Shown piece after piece: positions 15,805 through 25,886 of a DNA stretch of 64,000 bases (positions within the stretch are counted from its first letter, which is position 1; each line of letters starts with the position of its first letter). This stretch comes from VGKP01 sp964578345. GTDB lineage: Archaea; Nanobdellota; Nanobdellia; Pacearchaeales; GW2011-AR1. The DNA lies in contig CAZOCP010000002.1 in NCBI GenBank assembly GCA_964578345.1, positions 22,471 to 86,470 of the forward strand, read 5' to 3'. A program made the position numbers and the translations under genes. Below the pieces are notes generated by a model, which worked only from the letters and a program-made list of their open reading frames with translations, made no database searches and had not been told where the DNA came from.

Positions 15805-16386
15805 ATGAACATAAAAAACTTAGTATTGGGAATAGGCATTTTCATCGTATATCTTTTAATGCTTGGTTATGGAATCGAAGCTTTCTACTCTTCTCCAAAA
15901 TATGATGAATTTTGTACGGGCAGCTCCAATGAACGCTACCCTATAAAAACTGCCTCGATAGATGCTGGCATAAACTGTTCATTCAACCAGCAACTCCAAG
16001 AACAAACAGATCAATGTTATAAAGATGGGGGATTCCCAATTTATAATTACGATGAAAAAGGTTGCACCGTCTCGATAAAAGAATGCAATCTCTGTAATAA
16101 AAAATTCCAAGAAGCAGAAAAAATTTATAGTAAAAATGTATTCATCATCGCACTTATATTAGGTATAATAACTTTATTCTTAGGATACGGCATACTTTAC
16201 ATAGAACCTGTAGGCAGTGCGTTGATGGCTTCAGGAATCGGCGCAATATTTTACGGCTCAATAAGAAACTGGGCTAATCTCAGCGACATCTGGCGTTTCC
16301 TCCTTCTCCTGCTCGCTCTGATAATAATAATCTGGATAGCCCTTAGGATAAATAAAAAGAATAAGCCCGAAAATAGAAAACATTAA
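15805..16386 (+). CDS. Membrane protein with Cys-rich external loop
   Basis: A 193-residue protein with an N-terminal membrane helix (LVLGIGIFIVYLLMLGYGI). A loop of about 80 residues with six Cys (FCTG, NCSF, QCYKDG, GCTV, ECNLC) follows, then three C-terminal helices. The Cys count suggests disulfides in an external domain. It shares a divergent promoter region with the aIF2-beta operon. Function unknown; similar proteins are frequent in DPANN genomes as I recall. Confidence 0.65.
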   Translation: MNIKNLVLGIGIFIVYLLMLGYGIEAFYSSPKYDEFCTGSSNERYPIKTASIDAGINCSFNQQLQEQTDQCYKDGGFPIYNYDEKGCTVSIKECNLCNKKFQEAEKIYSKNVFIIALILGIITLFLGYGILYIEPVGSALMASGIGAIFYGSIRNWANLSDIWRFLLLLLALIIIIWIALRINKKNKPENRKH

Positions 16387-16450
16387 TGTAGTAATCATTA
16401 AGTAATTACATATAGTAACATTTAAATACCGATCATCTTATTCTTTAATC

Positions 16451-17404
16451 ATGAATATTGGGGGATTTTATGTTAAAAACTGGGTTAATTTCAGACCTAG
16501 AGAAGATAGCCATGGATATGAATTAAAGCATAATGGCTCTGCGGTCCTGGCTGTTGCAGATGGAATCACAAGAGATCCTCTGAAAATGCTCTTCCTACCG
16601 GACATAAGTAAAGTAAAAAGAATGATGACGTCTCCTTCAGGAAAAAAAATAAAAGAAATTTTATCTCATTATTCTTCGGGATTAAAAGAGCTGCCAGGCA
16701 CTATAAATTTTTATCTGAACTATCCGAACCCAAGTCCTGCAAAAAGATCTTCTGAAATAATGGTTAATCATTTTATAGACTATCTATCAACTTCAAATGT
16801 ATTGTTTAATGAACTTAACCAAGAAATCGTAATGGAAGGATACAAAGAAGCAAATATGGGAATAAGATTCTATAATGAAAGTCTAGGCATACGCCCAGAT
16901 ACAGTTGATTACTTAGAAAAAGATTATGCAGGATGCGTAGCTGCGGGCGCAATAGTGGACGAAAAAAGAGAATATTTAGCTTATGGGTTCATTGCAGATT
17001 GTAGAATCAGAGTTTTCAATGAAAAAGGAGACCTTGTATTAGAAACTCCCAATGAAGGCCCAAATTCAAAAGGTAGTATAGATGATGATATTAAAAAGAA
17101 ATTCGGCGCAAACTTCAGCGCGCCTTTAGGAAGAAGAATAATAAGAGAAAGTTATAGAAATAAGATTAAAGAAAGGTTAAGCTACGGCGCATTAACAGGC
17201 GAAGACAATGCATTATCCTATGTAAAAACAGGCTGTCATATTCTTAATGAAAATGATAGAATAATTTTACATACAGACGGATTAGAAGAAGCAGTTGTTT
17301 CCGGAGAATTCATAGATGCACTTAGAAACAGCGATGTTAGCCGTATGCAAAAATTCTGCAAAAAAAGAGTCCACTCTGAAGGCAGTTTAGTTTACTACTT
17401 TTAA
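16451..17404 (+). CDS. PP2C-like protein phosphatase
   Basis: A 317-residue protein with PPM/PP2C-type motifs: VADGITRD (metal-binding Asp-Gly) near residue 35, CVAAGAIVDEKREYLAYGFIADCRIRVF in the core strands, LTGEDNALSYV, and ILHTDGLEEAV (second DG). It probably dephosphorylates Ser/Thr or acts as a regulator. An insertion at about 60-110 separates motif I from the rest. TATA TTTAAATACC is 26 nt before the ATG. No partner kinase is in the window. Confidence 0.75.
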   Translation: MNIGGFYVKNWVNFRPREDSHGYELKHNGSAVLAVADGITRDPLKMLFLPDISKVKRMMTSPSGKKIKEILSHYSSGLKELPGTINFYLNYPNPSPAKRSSEIMVNHFIDYLSTSNVLFNELNQEIVMEGYKEANMGIRFYNESLGIRPDTVDYLEKDYAGCVAAGAIVDEKREYLAYGFIADCRIRVFNEKGDLVLETPNEGPNSKGSIDDDIKKKFGANFSAPLGRRIIRESYRNKIKERLSYGALTGEDNALSYVKTGCHILNENDRIILHTDGLEEAVVSGEFIDALRNSDVSRMQKFCKKRVHSEGSLVYYF

Positions 17405-17512
17405 TAAAGTTTCTGATATACATCTAACGCTAACTTTTTATCAATTAAATACATATGATAATTTTACATAACAAGAATATCTTCTAACAATTTTTTTACG
17501 AATTTTTACAAT

Positions 17513-18247
17513 TCACCTTCTCAAATATTCTTCAAGGTTTTTCATAATGTTATTGAATCTTAAAATATCAGCAGGGGTATAATAATCAGAGGCACCTATA
17601 TTTTTTGCACTGCTTTCGGCAGTTCTCAACACTCCGAAAGCCCTACCGTCACTGTCCAAGCCCTTTCTCCTGCAATCTAGGCTGGAATAACTCCGAGGAC
17701 TGCCGAACCACATGCAATTAAGAATTACTTGACTATCTGGATATCCGAGAATATTATAGAATTCCATTGTTCCATTAGTGAGCTTATCAAAGTAAGGCTT
17801 AGTCTGCTTTCGTAAGATGAACCGAGATTCAGGCATTTCAGGAGTTAAAATAAAATCTCCTCTTTTTGAAACAATAAGTGCTCTTCTGTCTTCAGGAGCC
17901 ATAGATTCTTGGCTTTTTGCAATCGCTTCAGCTGTCTCATAAAACTTTCTGTCTGTCTCAAAATACTTTTTACTTGCATGAGCTCTAACAGCAGCAGCCA
18001 TTAAAAGATTCATCAAAATAGAGTCTCTAACTAAAATAGTTTTTTCGCTCTTTAGTACGATAGGTGCCATGCTTGTTCTTGAGTAATTTTTAGAAACACC
18101 TGCTAATCGTATCTGAGCAACTTCATCAGGAGCAGCAAGCGTGTGAATGCCTTCATCTGCAAAAGCCAGCAATTGCTGATCTAAAGGCCCAGATACTTGG
18201 TAAATATCTCCCAAGCCTTTTACTGTTCCTATATTTTTGTGCTTCAT
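17513..18247 (-). CDS. Hypothetical protein beside the RPA/MCM genes
   Basis: A 244-residue soluble protein starting MKHKNIGTVKGLGDIYQVSG. I chose this ATG over a TTG at 18319, because TTTAAATA lies about 30 nt upstream. The sequence has no motif I can name. It includes TILVRDSILMNLLMAAAVRAHASKKY and near the end two Cys (NCMWFGS, DCRRKG). It follows the RPA-like gene on the same strand, so a replication or repair link is possible but is only context. Confidence 0.6.
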   Translation of the reverse strand: MKHKNIGTVKGLGDIYQVSGPLDQQLLAFADEGIHTLAAPDEVAQIRLAGVSKNYSRTSMAPIVLKSEKTILVRDSILMNLLMAAAVRAHASKKYFETDRKFYETAEAIAKSQESMAPEDRRALIVSKRGDFILTPEMPESRFILRKQTKPYFDKLTNGTMEFYNILGYPDSQVILNCMWFGSPRSYSSLDCRRKGLDSDGRAFGVLRTAESSAKNIGASDYYTPADILRFNNIMKNLEEYLRR

Positions 18248-18311
18248 AGTCAGATTCCATGCTTTTCTTGAGAATAAGGCGTATTTAAATTTCTGTGTAT
18301 TGTATAATAAT

Positions 18312-18926
18312 TCAACCAAGCCATCTTAATTTTCCAGGTCTTGGTTCATATGCAACCCCATCTTCTAACAGCTTTTTAACCTCTGCATTAATAATCTCTG
18401 CAGATTCATGCAGCTCCAAAATTAACGAATCAATTGCAACACCGCCGTCTTTATCCGCTGCCTTCACATATTCAATAATTTTTTCTCTTAAAGCAAGAAT
18501 TTGTGCAGGATCATGAACAACTGTCTTAGCCATATCCACTTCATGTTTCCTAACTAGTAAGTAAAGGGGATCTTTTTTCTTAATAATTTCCGGAGAAATA
18601 TAAATTTCATTATTCCACGATCTAAGAAGTCCAATAACAACTAAAGTATCTCCTTGCACTATATCAGAAAATTTATCAACATCTTCTCCAAAAACTTTTG
18701 CCTTAACCTGCCCGCTCCCATCGTCTAAAGTAATCGAACCAAATCTTTTCTCCCCATCCTGAATATATTTATCTATAACATTCGCAACGACATTAACTCG
18801 TATAACCTGCATATCACTTACTAGCAAATGCTGAAACTTATCTCCTTCTGCTTGAGGTTTGCCCGCAAGTAGATCGCCTATTCTAAATTTATAAGCTATA
18901 TTTCTTTTGAAAGTTTGCTGTTCCAT
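18312..18926 (-). CDS. RPA-like OB-fold protein with C-terminal winged helix
   Basis: A 204-residue protein with an OB-fold domain at about 40-125 (IRVNVVANVIDKYIQDGEKRFG, ITLDDGSGQVKAKVFG, GDTLVVIGLLRSWNNEIYI). The C-terminal winged helix ends VAYEPRPGKLRWLG. This is the layout of archaeal RPA32-like or RPA-associated proteins, which bind single-stranded DNA and partner proteins. It lies just downstream of mcm on the same strand, in a replication cluster. Confidence 0.8.
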   Translation of the reverse strand: MEQQTFKRNIAYKFRIGDLLAGKPQAEGDKFQHLLVSDMQVIRVNVVANVIDKYIQDGEKRFGSITLDDGSGQVKAKVFGEDVDKFSDIVQGDTLVVIGLLRSWNNEIYISPEIIKKKDPLYLLVRKHEVDMAKTVVHDPAQILALREKIIEYVKAADKDGGVAIDSLILELHESAEIINAEVKKLLEDGVAYEPRPGKLRWLG

Positions 18927-18976
18927 CTTTTTCTCTTGTTCAACTCCCTTTTAAGCTTTTTTATACTCAAAAAAAA

Positions 18977-20995
18977 TTAACCAATCTTTTGAATAAATCC
19001 TGGGCGCGGTTTAAATATGTCTCCTGCTTTGGATAATTGAACAATTGCATCTTCTAACTCTATAGAAGAAAGTTTTCCTTCTAAAAACTTATCAAGCTCC
19101 TCGAGGGGAATAAGCTTGCCAAGTCTTGATTCTAAATGAGAAATAGCTTCTCTGACCATTAAGATTTTTCCACGTTTTGAAGAAGTTATGCCAGTAGTCA
19201 CTCTATCAATATCAAAAGTTTGCGTTTCTTCATCATACCCTACTTGAGTCAACGAGGTTTTCAGCAACTCGATTGCTTTTTTAGCATCTTCTCTCTTAAC
19301 TTCATTACTCAGTCTTAGCCTAGCATGTGCCTCAGATAACCTGATAATCCCCTCCAATTGCCTGGCGGTAATAGGAATTGGCTTAATAGCAGAATTTCCT
19401 TTTACAGACTGATTTCGCAGCCTGACATAAAATTCTTTGATCTCCTGAATTGCCTCATCACTCAATTTAGGTTTGTATTTTTTTCTTGCATATGATATAT
19501 ACTTCTTCAATAATTTAGAATCTATATTGTCTCTAATAACATCTTGCTTATGCTCTTCTAAAACATGAGAGGCAATTGCCTCATCCTGCACTTTATTCGG
19601 CAGGTCTTTAATAACAAAAATTACATCAAATCTGCTCAATAACGCTGGTGAGATATCTATTTGTTGTGGAATTGGAGTATAAGGATCAAATCTTCCAAGT
19701 TTTGGGTTTCCGGCAGCTAGCACAGTTGTCTCTGCTCTCAACGTTGCATGAATATTAGCTTTAGAAACGCTAATTGTCTGCTGCTCCATTCCTTCATGCA
19801 TAGTGCTTCTATCTTGTTCGCTCATTTTCTCTATTTCATCTATGCAAACAACTCCTTTATTTGCAAGAACTAGCGCTCCTGCTTCCAAAGACCATCCACG
19901 TAGAAATTCATCTTTCACAACCGCAGCAGTTAGTCCAGCACCTGTTGTAGCTTTGCCTGAAACATATCTCCCTTTAGGCGCAATAGTAGAAACAAATTTC
20001 AACATTACAGATTTAGCAACTCCAGGATCTCCAACTAATAAAACATGAATATCTCCCCTCGTATACCCTAAATCTGATTTTAACTTCCTCACTCCTCCAA
20101 AAAGCTGCAATAATACCGCCTCCTTGATTCTCTCAAATCCATAAATACTAGGGGCAACGCTCTGTGCAAGTCTGTCAAAAACATGGCTGTCTGCAGCCAG
20201 CTCCAAAATTTGCACAATATCTTCTTCTTTAATGTTTAGATCTTCAAAAGTCTCTTCCAATGGGACAGTATTATTCGCTTCAAGAGCAATGTCAAATCTT
20301 GTAGATATCGCTCCTGTCTGTAAAGGAACAGGCACTTCCTTTAAAACACCATAAACCTTAATCTTACTTCCTGGGGTCGTGCGCTCCTCCATCCTTGGCT
20401 CAACCAAATCTTCTTTCAAAAAAACATTAATTCTCCTTGGCTGCTCGCCTCCTTCAAGAGAATCTGAAGACTCTTCAATAACTAATCTTTGGGTGTCAAC
20501 CATCTCTTTAGATAAAATTTTGAATGGACTCTTCCATCCGCAGGTGCACCGAGCGGGCTCTCTAAACTTCTTATCAATCTGCAAAACAGATAAAATAGCT
20601 CCGCAATTAGGGCACTCAAATTTCGCATTGACAACTTGCGGCCGCACATCAGAAGCCTGCCTTACAACCCCTTCAACCCATAAAAGTTTATCCAGGTGCT
20701 TCGCTCTGATATCACGAATCTTAATAAAAGAAGTCTTAAAAAGTTCGTTGAATCGAATATGGGGTTTTTGCATTAGTCCTGCTTCTTCTAAAGAATTTTC
20801 CAGTAAAGCTATAGTCTGTTCTGGAAACTCGTCAACTTCCTGAGCCAGCATAGGTGAATGTTCCGCCAAATTTTGAAGAGATAAATGAACAACAAGTTCT
20901 CCTGGCCTGATTGACTCTGCCAGGCTCTTCTTATTCGCTTCAAAAAATTGCTTAGCTTCAAGCATCAAATCTTCCTGCTTTTTCTTATTTAGCAT
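18977..20995 (-). CDS. mcm: Replicative DNA helicase MCM
   Basis: A 672-residue hexameric helicase that unwinds DNA at the fork. The N-terminal domain has a zinc site (CPNC, then CTC with one position missing from the fourth Cys pattern: CTCGWKS). Next come Walker A GDPGVAKS at about 322-329, GKATTGAGLTAAVVKDE, Walker B CIDEIEK, the arginine-finger region LSRFDVIF, and a C-terminal winged helix ending in PRPGFIQKIG. No intein. The promoter overlaps that of the divergent deacetylase-like gene. Confidence 0.95.
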   Translation of the reverse strand: MLNKKKQEDLMLEAKQFFEANKKSLAESIRPGELVVHLSLQNLAEHSPMLAQEVDEFPEQTIALLENSLEEAGLMQKPHIRFNELFKTSFIKIRDIRAKHLDKLLWVEGVVRQASDVRPQVVNAKFECPNCGAILSVLQIDKKFREPARCTCGWKSPFKILSKEMVDTQRLVIEESSDSLEGGEQPRRINVFLKEDLVEPRMEERTTPGSKIKVYGVLKEVPVPLQTGAISTRFDIALEANNTVPLEETFEDLNIKEEDIVQILELAADSHVFDRLAQSVAPSIYGFERIKEAVLLQLFGGVRKLKSDLGYTRGDIHVLLVGDPGVAKSVMLKFVSTIAPKGRYVSGKATTGAGLTAAVVKDEFLRGWSLEAGALVLANKGVVCIDEIEKMSEQDRSTMHEGMEQQTISVSKANIHATLRAETTVLAAGNPKLGRFDPYTPIPQQIDISPALLSRFDVIFVIKDLPNKVQDEAIASHVLEEHKQDVIRDNIDSKLLKKYISYARKKYKPKLSDEAIQEIKEFYVRLRNQSVKGNSAIKPIPITARQLEGIIRLSEAHARLRLSNEVKREDAKKAIELLKTSLTQVGYDEETQTFDIDRVTTGITSSKRGKILMVREAISHLESRLGKLIPLEELDKFLEGKLSSIELEDAIVQLSKAGDIFKPRPGFIQKIG

Positions 20996-21054
20996 AATTA
21001 TACTGGCTTACGAATCTTTATATGGTTTATTGTACTAAACGAAGCACAAAATAC

Positions 21055-21570
21055 ATGGCATTAAATAAAAAAATAACTATTTTAGTCTTTATAGCTTGTA
21101 TATGTTGTTTTTTAATAATTTTATTCATCACACGAAACTTATCTTCAAAAGAATTAGACGATCTGCATCCAGACATTCCTTGTTCAACAGATTTAATAGA
21201 AAAGAGCGACGTATTATGGATTATACCGAAATACAACAATCATTCGATAGAAAAAAATCCAGAATTCTGTAATTCAATAAAATATCTTAATAAAACAATC
21301 GGTATGCATGGAGTCTATCATACATTTAATGAATTTTCGGTTCTTAGAGACGAGAAATACATGCAGCAAGGTATAACTGCATTTAGAAAGTGCCTTGGTT
21401 TCTCGCCTTCTTTGTTCAAACCTCCACAATTGAAATACTCCTCAAAAAACAATATTTTACTGAAAAAATTTAATTTAGTTAAAAAAGAAAAAACAAATCA
21501 ATTGTTGCATAAAGTCTACCATTGCAATGACACAGGAATATTATCAAATAAATTCATTCATTTATTTTAA
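21055..21570 (+). CDS. Membrane-anchored polysaccharide-deacetylase-like protein
   Basis: A 171-residue protein starting MALNKKITILVF, chosen because TTTATATG at 21016-21023 is about 33 nt upstream. An earlier ATG lies inside that TATA box. One N-terminal membrane helix is followed by a short NodB-like domain with MHGVYHTF (HxxxH) and FKPPQLKYS. Its length is below that of full NodB domains. It probably acts on surface glycans, though divergent relatives have unknown substrates. Confidence 0.6.
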   Translation: MALNKKITILVFIACICCFLIILFITRNLSSKELDDLHPDIPCSTDLIEKSDVLWIIPKYNNHSIEKNPEFCNSIKYLNKTIGMHGVYHTFNEFSVLRDEKYMQQGITAFRKCLGFSPSLFKPPQLKYSSKNNILLKKFNLVKKEKTNQLLHKVYHCNDTGILSNKFIHLF

Positions 21571-21578
21571 TCGTATAT

Positions 21579-22679
21579 CTACTCAAGTGCAAACCTTAAT
21601 ATTGCGCCAACTCCCTTGGTAAGATTCATAAACTGCTCACCGTTTTGGTTTTCCATAGATATAATAAAAACTTCCGCCCCTATATTTTTTGCAAGAGTTT
21701 CAAGTTCTTTCATCTTTTCTTTAGATAGTTTTTTAGATATAAGAAGAATATCGACCGCTCCTCGTTCTAAAGCAAGCTTTGTTTTCTCATATCCATAAAC
21801 TGACTTTTCCCTGCGCTTGCCGAGTGTTTCAAAAAATTTAAACAAAATATTTTTTTCTTTGATAAACTCCTGCTGTGCCAAATCTTCTTCAGATGATTCT
21901 ACTAAAAGCTTCAAACCATGTTCATCAGTATATCCAATGTCTTTAACTGCAATCACTTTCTCTTTCAATTTAGTCACAAGCTCGCCTTCCTCAAGAAAAT
22001 CCTCTTTCGTCGGTATAGGCCCGCCTATTAAAATTCCTCTGAGCTTGGGCATATCAAAAAAAATTTCTTTCATTGAACCCGCAACTCTCCTAAAAAACTC
22101 TTTCGCCAACCCCTCAGTAACTCTATGAAAACGTTGAGAACTTTGTCCGCCCGCCCTTACTTTCCCAGGCACTCCAGAAGTAAGCTTGCGCACCAAATTA
22201 ATCCTCTTCCCTTCAAGCAATCCAATAGTTGCCTGTTGTCTATCTATAACTAATAGTCCATACACTTCATCAATTTCAAGCATCTCTTTAAGAGGTTCAA
22301 GTATAAAAGTCTGGTCACATCTGTAAAGTCTGACATTTAAAGGTCTTGGCGGTTCATAAAACCACATCTGAATATCTTGAACGCCTTCTTTCTCAGAAAC
22401 ATTACCGCAAAAAATAGCCATCCCATTTAGGGGTGTCTGTTTATAATTTTTCAATTCGCGAATAATGCGCTCAAGCGCGGTTACAACTGCTGTCCTAGTT
22501 GATTTAGACTTGATATTTTCAGCAGTCCCTGCCTCAGCCTCAAGCTGCCGAACAACCCCATCTTTACTGAATCCTGCAGGAATCATCACAGTTACAAGCT
22601 CGGTATGCCTTCCTCTAATATTTCCCAATAAAACAATTAATTCCTCTAATTCTTGTTTCTTTTTCTGTTCTATATCCAT
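21579..22679 (-). CDS. prf1: Peptide chain release factor aRF1
   Basis: A 366-residue class I release factor. NIKS at 55-58 reads stop codons, and GGQ at 177-179 triggers peptidyl-tRNA hydrolysis. The C-terminal domain, which contacts ABCE1 and the aRF3-like factor, ends with GVGAILRFALE. It is somewhat shorter than typical archaeal aRF1 (about 400-420), with the loss spread over the C-terminal part. Converges with the deacetylase-like gene. Confidence 0.95.
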   Translation of the reverse strand: MDIEQKKKQELEELIVLLGNIRGRHTELVTVMIPAGFSKDGVVRQLEAEAGTAENIKSKSTRTAVVTALERIIRELKNYKQTPLNGMAIFCGNVSEKEGVQDIQMWFYEPPRPLNVRLYRCDQTFILEPLKEMLEIDEVYGLLVIDRQQATIGLLEGKRINLVRKLTSGVPGKVRAGGQSSQRFHRVTEGLAKEFFRRVAGSMKEIFFDMPKLRGILIGGPIPTKEDFLEEGELVTKLKEKVIAVKDIGYTDEHGLKLLVESSEEDLAQQEFIKEKNILFKFFETLGKRREKSVYGYEKTKLALERGAVDILLISKKLSKEKMKELETLAKNIGAEVFIISMENQNGEQFMNLTKGVGAILRFALE

Positions 22680-22789
22680 CTAAAAACTAATAATCTAATA
22701 GTTAATAAAGATAGAGGTCGTATAATTATTTAAATCGCAAACAATTTTTTCTATTCGAGTTAATTTTTTGTGAGATATTCAATTTTTTA

Positions 22790-25156
22790 CTAAACCTTAA
22801 ATTCTACGTTAAGTTCGCCATGCCTAATTTCTTCTGCATTGATCACTGCCTTAAGATCAGAAATTACTTTCCCTAAAATCTTATGATATTCTTTAGGCAT
22901 AGTCAAAACAACTTCTACTTTCATCGACTTCTGCGCCCTCGATTTCTCCTGCCTGACAAAAGAAACAATTTCAAGCAGGCGATTCCATACTTTCTCATCG
23001 TCCTTGCTTTTCTTCACTTTAAAAAGAAAAGGCCATGATTCCAGATGAATAGATTTATTTCCCTCTTTTTTTTTGAAATAAACATGATATAATTCTTCTG
23101 TAATAAATGGTGTAAAGGGCGCATAGAGTTTAAGAAGCTTTAAAAAAGAATGATAAAGAGTGTAGCAAGCAGAATCTTTTTCATGTGAATTTCCTTGGTA
23201 AAATCTATACTTAATAATCTCAAGATAATTGTCCGCGAAAGTTTTCCAAAAAAACAAATCAGTCTCTGTTTTCGCTCTAGAGTATTGGTATTCCTCAAAT
23301 GCTTCCGTTGCCTTTTCAATTGTATTATTCAACTGTATCAGAAATAATCTGTCTGTTTCAAGCAATTTAGGTTCTTTTTTTGGATATTGAAAATTCGTGA
23401 AGATAAAATTAGCAGCATTCACAATCTTTGTAACAAATTTTTTGCCAGTCACTACGTCTTTTTCTTGATAGTCAAAATCTTCTCCTAACTTTGATGAAGC
23501 AGCCCAATATCGAATAGAATCTGCTCCATATTTTTCTATAACCTCTTGGGGTCGTACAAGCTCTCCTTTCGACTTCGACATTTTTTCTCCGCCAATTTTA
23601 ACAAAGCCGGAGATTATAGCATTCTTCCAAGGAGTCTTTTTGAAATGCAGCCGGGATTTTACAACTGTATTAAAAAGCCAAAAAGTTATTATATCATGCG
23701 CCTGTGGACGCAAATCCATAGGAAACAATTTTTCCCGCATTTTTTTATCTTTAATCAATTGTATTGCAATCTGAGGAGTTAAAGACGACGTAAACCAAGT
23801 ATTTAGTACATCAAGTTCAGGTTTAAATAATGAATTCTTGCATTTGAGGCAGGATTTTATATAAGGAGAATCTTTTTCAGGATCAATTGGAAGTTTACTT
23901 TCATCAGCAAGCACAGGTTCATCACACTTCGTACAATACCAAACAGGAAAAGGAACCCCAAAATGCCTCTGATTCGAAATAAGCCAGTCCCACTGCAGCC
24001 CGTTCACCCAATTATTATAACGATGAATCATAAATTCAGGATGCCATTTAATCTCTGCTCCCCATTTAATAAATTTCTCTTTCAAATCTAAATACTTTAC
24101 AAACCATTGTTTGCTTTTTATAAATTCTATCTCTGTTCCACAGCGATCATGTACATTAACCGCATGTTTAATCTGTATTTGCTTTACAAGAAGATTAGCA
24201 TCCTTCAAATCTCTGATAATGTTCTTTCTTGCTTCTTTTATCTTCAGATTTTGATATTTGCCTGTGATTCTGCTCATCTCTCCATTTTCATTGATTGCTA
24301 TTTTTATTGGAAGATTATGCGCCTTCTGCCATTCCATATCAGTCTGGTCTCCAAAAGTACAGCACATAACCATCCCTGTTCCCTTCTCTGGATTTACCCG
24401 CTCATCCTCCATAATTGGAACTTCAAAATTAAAAATAGGAATTCTCGCTTTTCTTCCTTTATATTTTTTATATCTCTCATCAGAAGGATGATAAAAAACA
24501 GCAACGCATGCAGAAAGAAGTTCGGGGCGCGTCGTCGCTATAACAATCTTTTCTTCTCCAACCCTAAAAACAATATCATTAAAAGTAGAATCTGCTTCTT
24601 TATCTTGTAATTCCACTTGCGCGACCCCTGTCCTGCATTCTGGGCACCACATAACAGGAGCGTCTTTTCTATAAACTCTTTTTTTATTGTACAAATCAAT
24701 GAAAGACCACTGAGAAATTTTTCTAGCATGTGAGTTAATAGTAGAATAATAAAGATTCCAATCACAGCTTATTCCCATATTCTTCCAATCCTGCACAAAG
24801 TTAGGAAGTTCTGATTTAAGAAAATCCATGCAGAGATTTATGAAATCTGCGCGGGGCATATCTCTTGCCTTGGCATTTTTCTTTTTTTCCACCAATCTCT
24901 CTGTAGGAAGGCCATTATCATCAGTGCCAAATGGATAAAAAACTTCAAATCCTGCCATTCTTCTATACCTCGCAATAAAATCCTGCTGCGAATATGAACA
25001 AGCGTGCCCAATATGCATTTCGCCAGAAACAGTTGGCGGCGGCGTATCTATAGAATAAATTTTCTTCTTACTATTAGAATTAAATCTAAAAATACCTTCT
25101 TTTTCCCAATACATTCTCCACTTCTCCTCAATCTGTTTAGTGTTTACTTCATGCAT
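22790..25156 (-). CDS. valS: Valyl-tRNA synthetase
   Basis: A 788-residue class I synthetase charging tRNA-Val. HIGH is at 48-51 (GEMHIGHA) and KMSKSK near 525. The editing domain lies between them (IVIATTRPELLSACVAVFYHP), as do zinc-binding Cys pairs (CPEC; CTKC and CLKC). The anticodon-binding domain starts around LETDRLFLIQLNN, and the long coiled-coil tail of bacterial ValRS is reduced. Monocistronic. Confidence 0.95.
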   Translation of the reverse strand: MHEVNTKQIEEKWRMYWEKEGIFRFNSNSKKKIYSIDTPPPTVSGEMHIGHACSYSQQDFIARYRRMAGFEVFYPFGTDDNGLPTERLVEKKKNAKARDMPRADFINLCMDFLKSELPNFVQDWKNMGISCDWNLYYSTINSHARKISQWSFIDLYNKKRVYRKDAPVMWCPECRTGVAQVELQDKEADSTFNDIVFRVGEEKIVIATTRPELLSACVAVFYHPSDERYKKYKGRKARIPIFNFEVPIMEDERVNPEKGTGMVMCCTFGDQTDMEWQKAHNLPIKIAINENGEMSRITGKYQNLKIKEARKNIIRDLKDANLLVKQIQIKHAVNVHDRCGTEIEFIKSKQWFVKYLDLKEKFIKWGAEIKWHPEFMIHRYNNWVNGLQWDWLISNQRHFGVPFPVWYCTKCDEPVLADESKLPIDPEKDSPYIKSCLKCKNSLFKPELDVLNTWFTSSLTPQIAIQLIKDKKMREKLFPMDLRPQAHDIITFWLFNTVVKSRLHFKKTPWKNAIISGFVKIGGEKMSKSKGELVRPQEVIEKYGADSIRYWAASSKLGEDFDYQEKDVVTGKKFVTKIVNAANFIFTNFQYPKKEPKLLETDRLFLIQLNNTIEKATEAFEEYQYSRAKTETDLFFWKTFADNYLEIIKYRFYQGNSHEKDSACYTLYHSFLKLLKLYAPFTPFITEELYHVYFKKKEGNKSIHLESWPFLFKVKKSKDDEKVWNRLLEIVSFVRQEKSRAQKSMKVEVVLTMPKEYHKILGKVISDLKAVINAEEIRHGELNVEFKV

Positions 25157-25280
25157 AAAAAGCTAAAGAACAAGAAGATTAAAAAGCTTCGGGTAGCTAA
25201 TATTGAAGGAGTCAAGATAGCAAAAGAATCTAAAAAGTAATAGAGCCAACGCTTAAATATACTTCTGCTCTAATAAATAA

Positions 25281-25793
25281 ATGATACAAACGCATTTCAC
25301 AGGAGAAAAAATATTCTCCAACACTCAAGAAGCCTTCTCAATGCATGAAAAATCCTCATTCGGTGAAAAAAAAGGTCAGAGAATAGAATATGCATTAATT
25401 GAAGCTCTCTTCCTAGTTCAAGAAAAAAAGATTTTAGTATTTTCTGGAAACAAAGCGCTCTCCTTCGACGCCCTCCTGAAAAAAATAAGAAAATTTGATA
25501 AAAAAGTCGAAACAAAATTAGCAGTATTCACTGACCTACGCAAAAGAGGATATGTTATAAAAACAGCACTCCGCTATGGTGCAGAATTCAGAGTGTATGA
25601 GAAAGGAATCAAGCCTAAAGAAGATCATGCGCGCTGGATCCTCTATACTGTACGCGAGCATGAAATGTTAAGTTGGCATGACTTTGCTGCAAAAAACAGA
25701 ATAGCCCATTCAACAAACAAAAACTTATTATTGGCTATTGTAGATGAAGAATCAGACGTAAGCTATTACGAAATAAAGTGGATTAGACCTTGA
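25281..25793 (+). CDS. endA: tRNA-splicing endonuclease EndA
   Basis: A 170-residue homodimer- or homotetramer-type intron endonuclease. The catalytic triad is visible: Tyr in FRVYEKG (about 106), His in DHARW (about 116) and Lys in STNKN (about 147). It cuts bulge-helix-bulge motifs in pre-tRNA, and a matching substrate, the intron-containing tRNA at 27689-27842, is 2 kb away. TATA GCTTAAATAT lies 25 nt before the ATG. Confidence 0.95.
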   Translation: MIQTHFTGEKIFSNTQEAFSMHEKSSFGEKKGQRIEYALIEALFLVQEKKILVFSGNKALSFDALLKKIRKFDKKVETKLAVFTDLRKRGYVIKTALRYGAEFRVYEKGIKPKEDHARWILYTVREHEMLSWHDFAAKNRIAHSTNKNLLLAIVDEESDVSYYEIKWIRP

Positions 25794-25886
25794 TAAAAAT
25801 CATCCGGGACATTCTCCTTTTTCCAATATTATGTCAAGTTCCTTGACATCACAAATATTTATAACATTAGAAAGATAGAGCAAAAT

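Noticed and set aside
18977..20995. Intein or insertion within mcm
   Set aside because: The protein is continuous and of normal length with all motifs in order.
25154..25240. Lys-rich 29-residue frame divergent from valS
   Set aside because: Very short, low-complexity, overlaps the valS start, and no separate promoter; coding status not supported.
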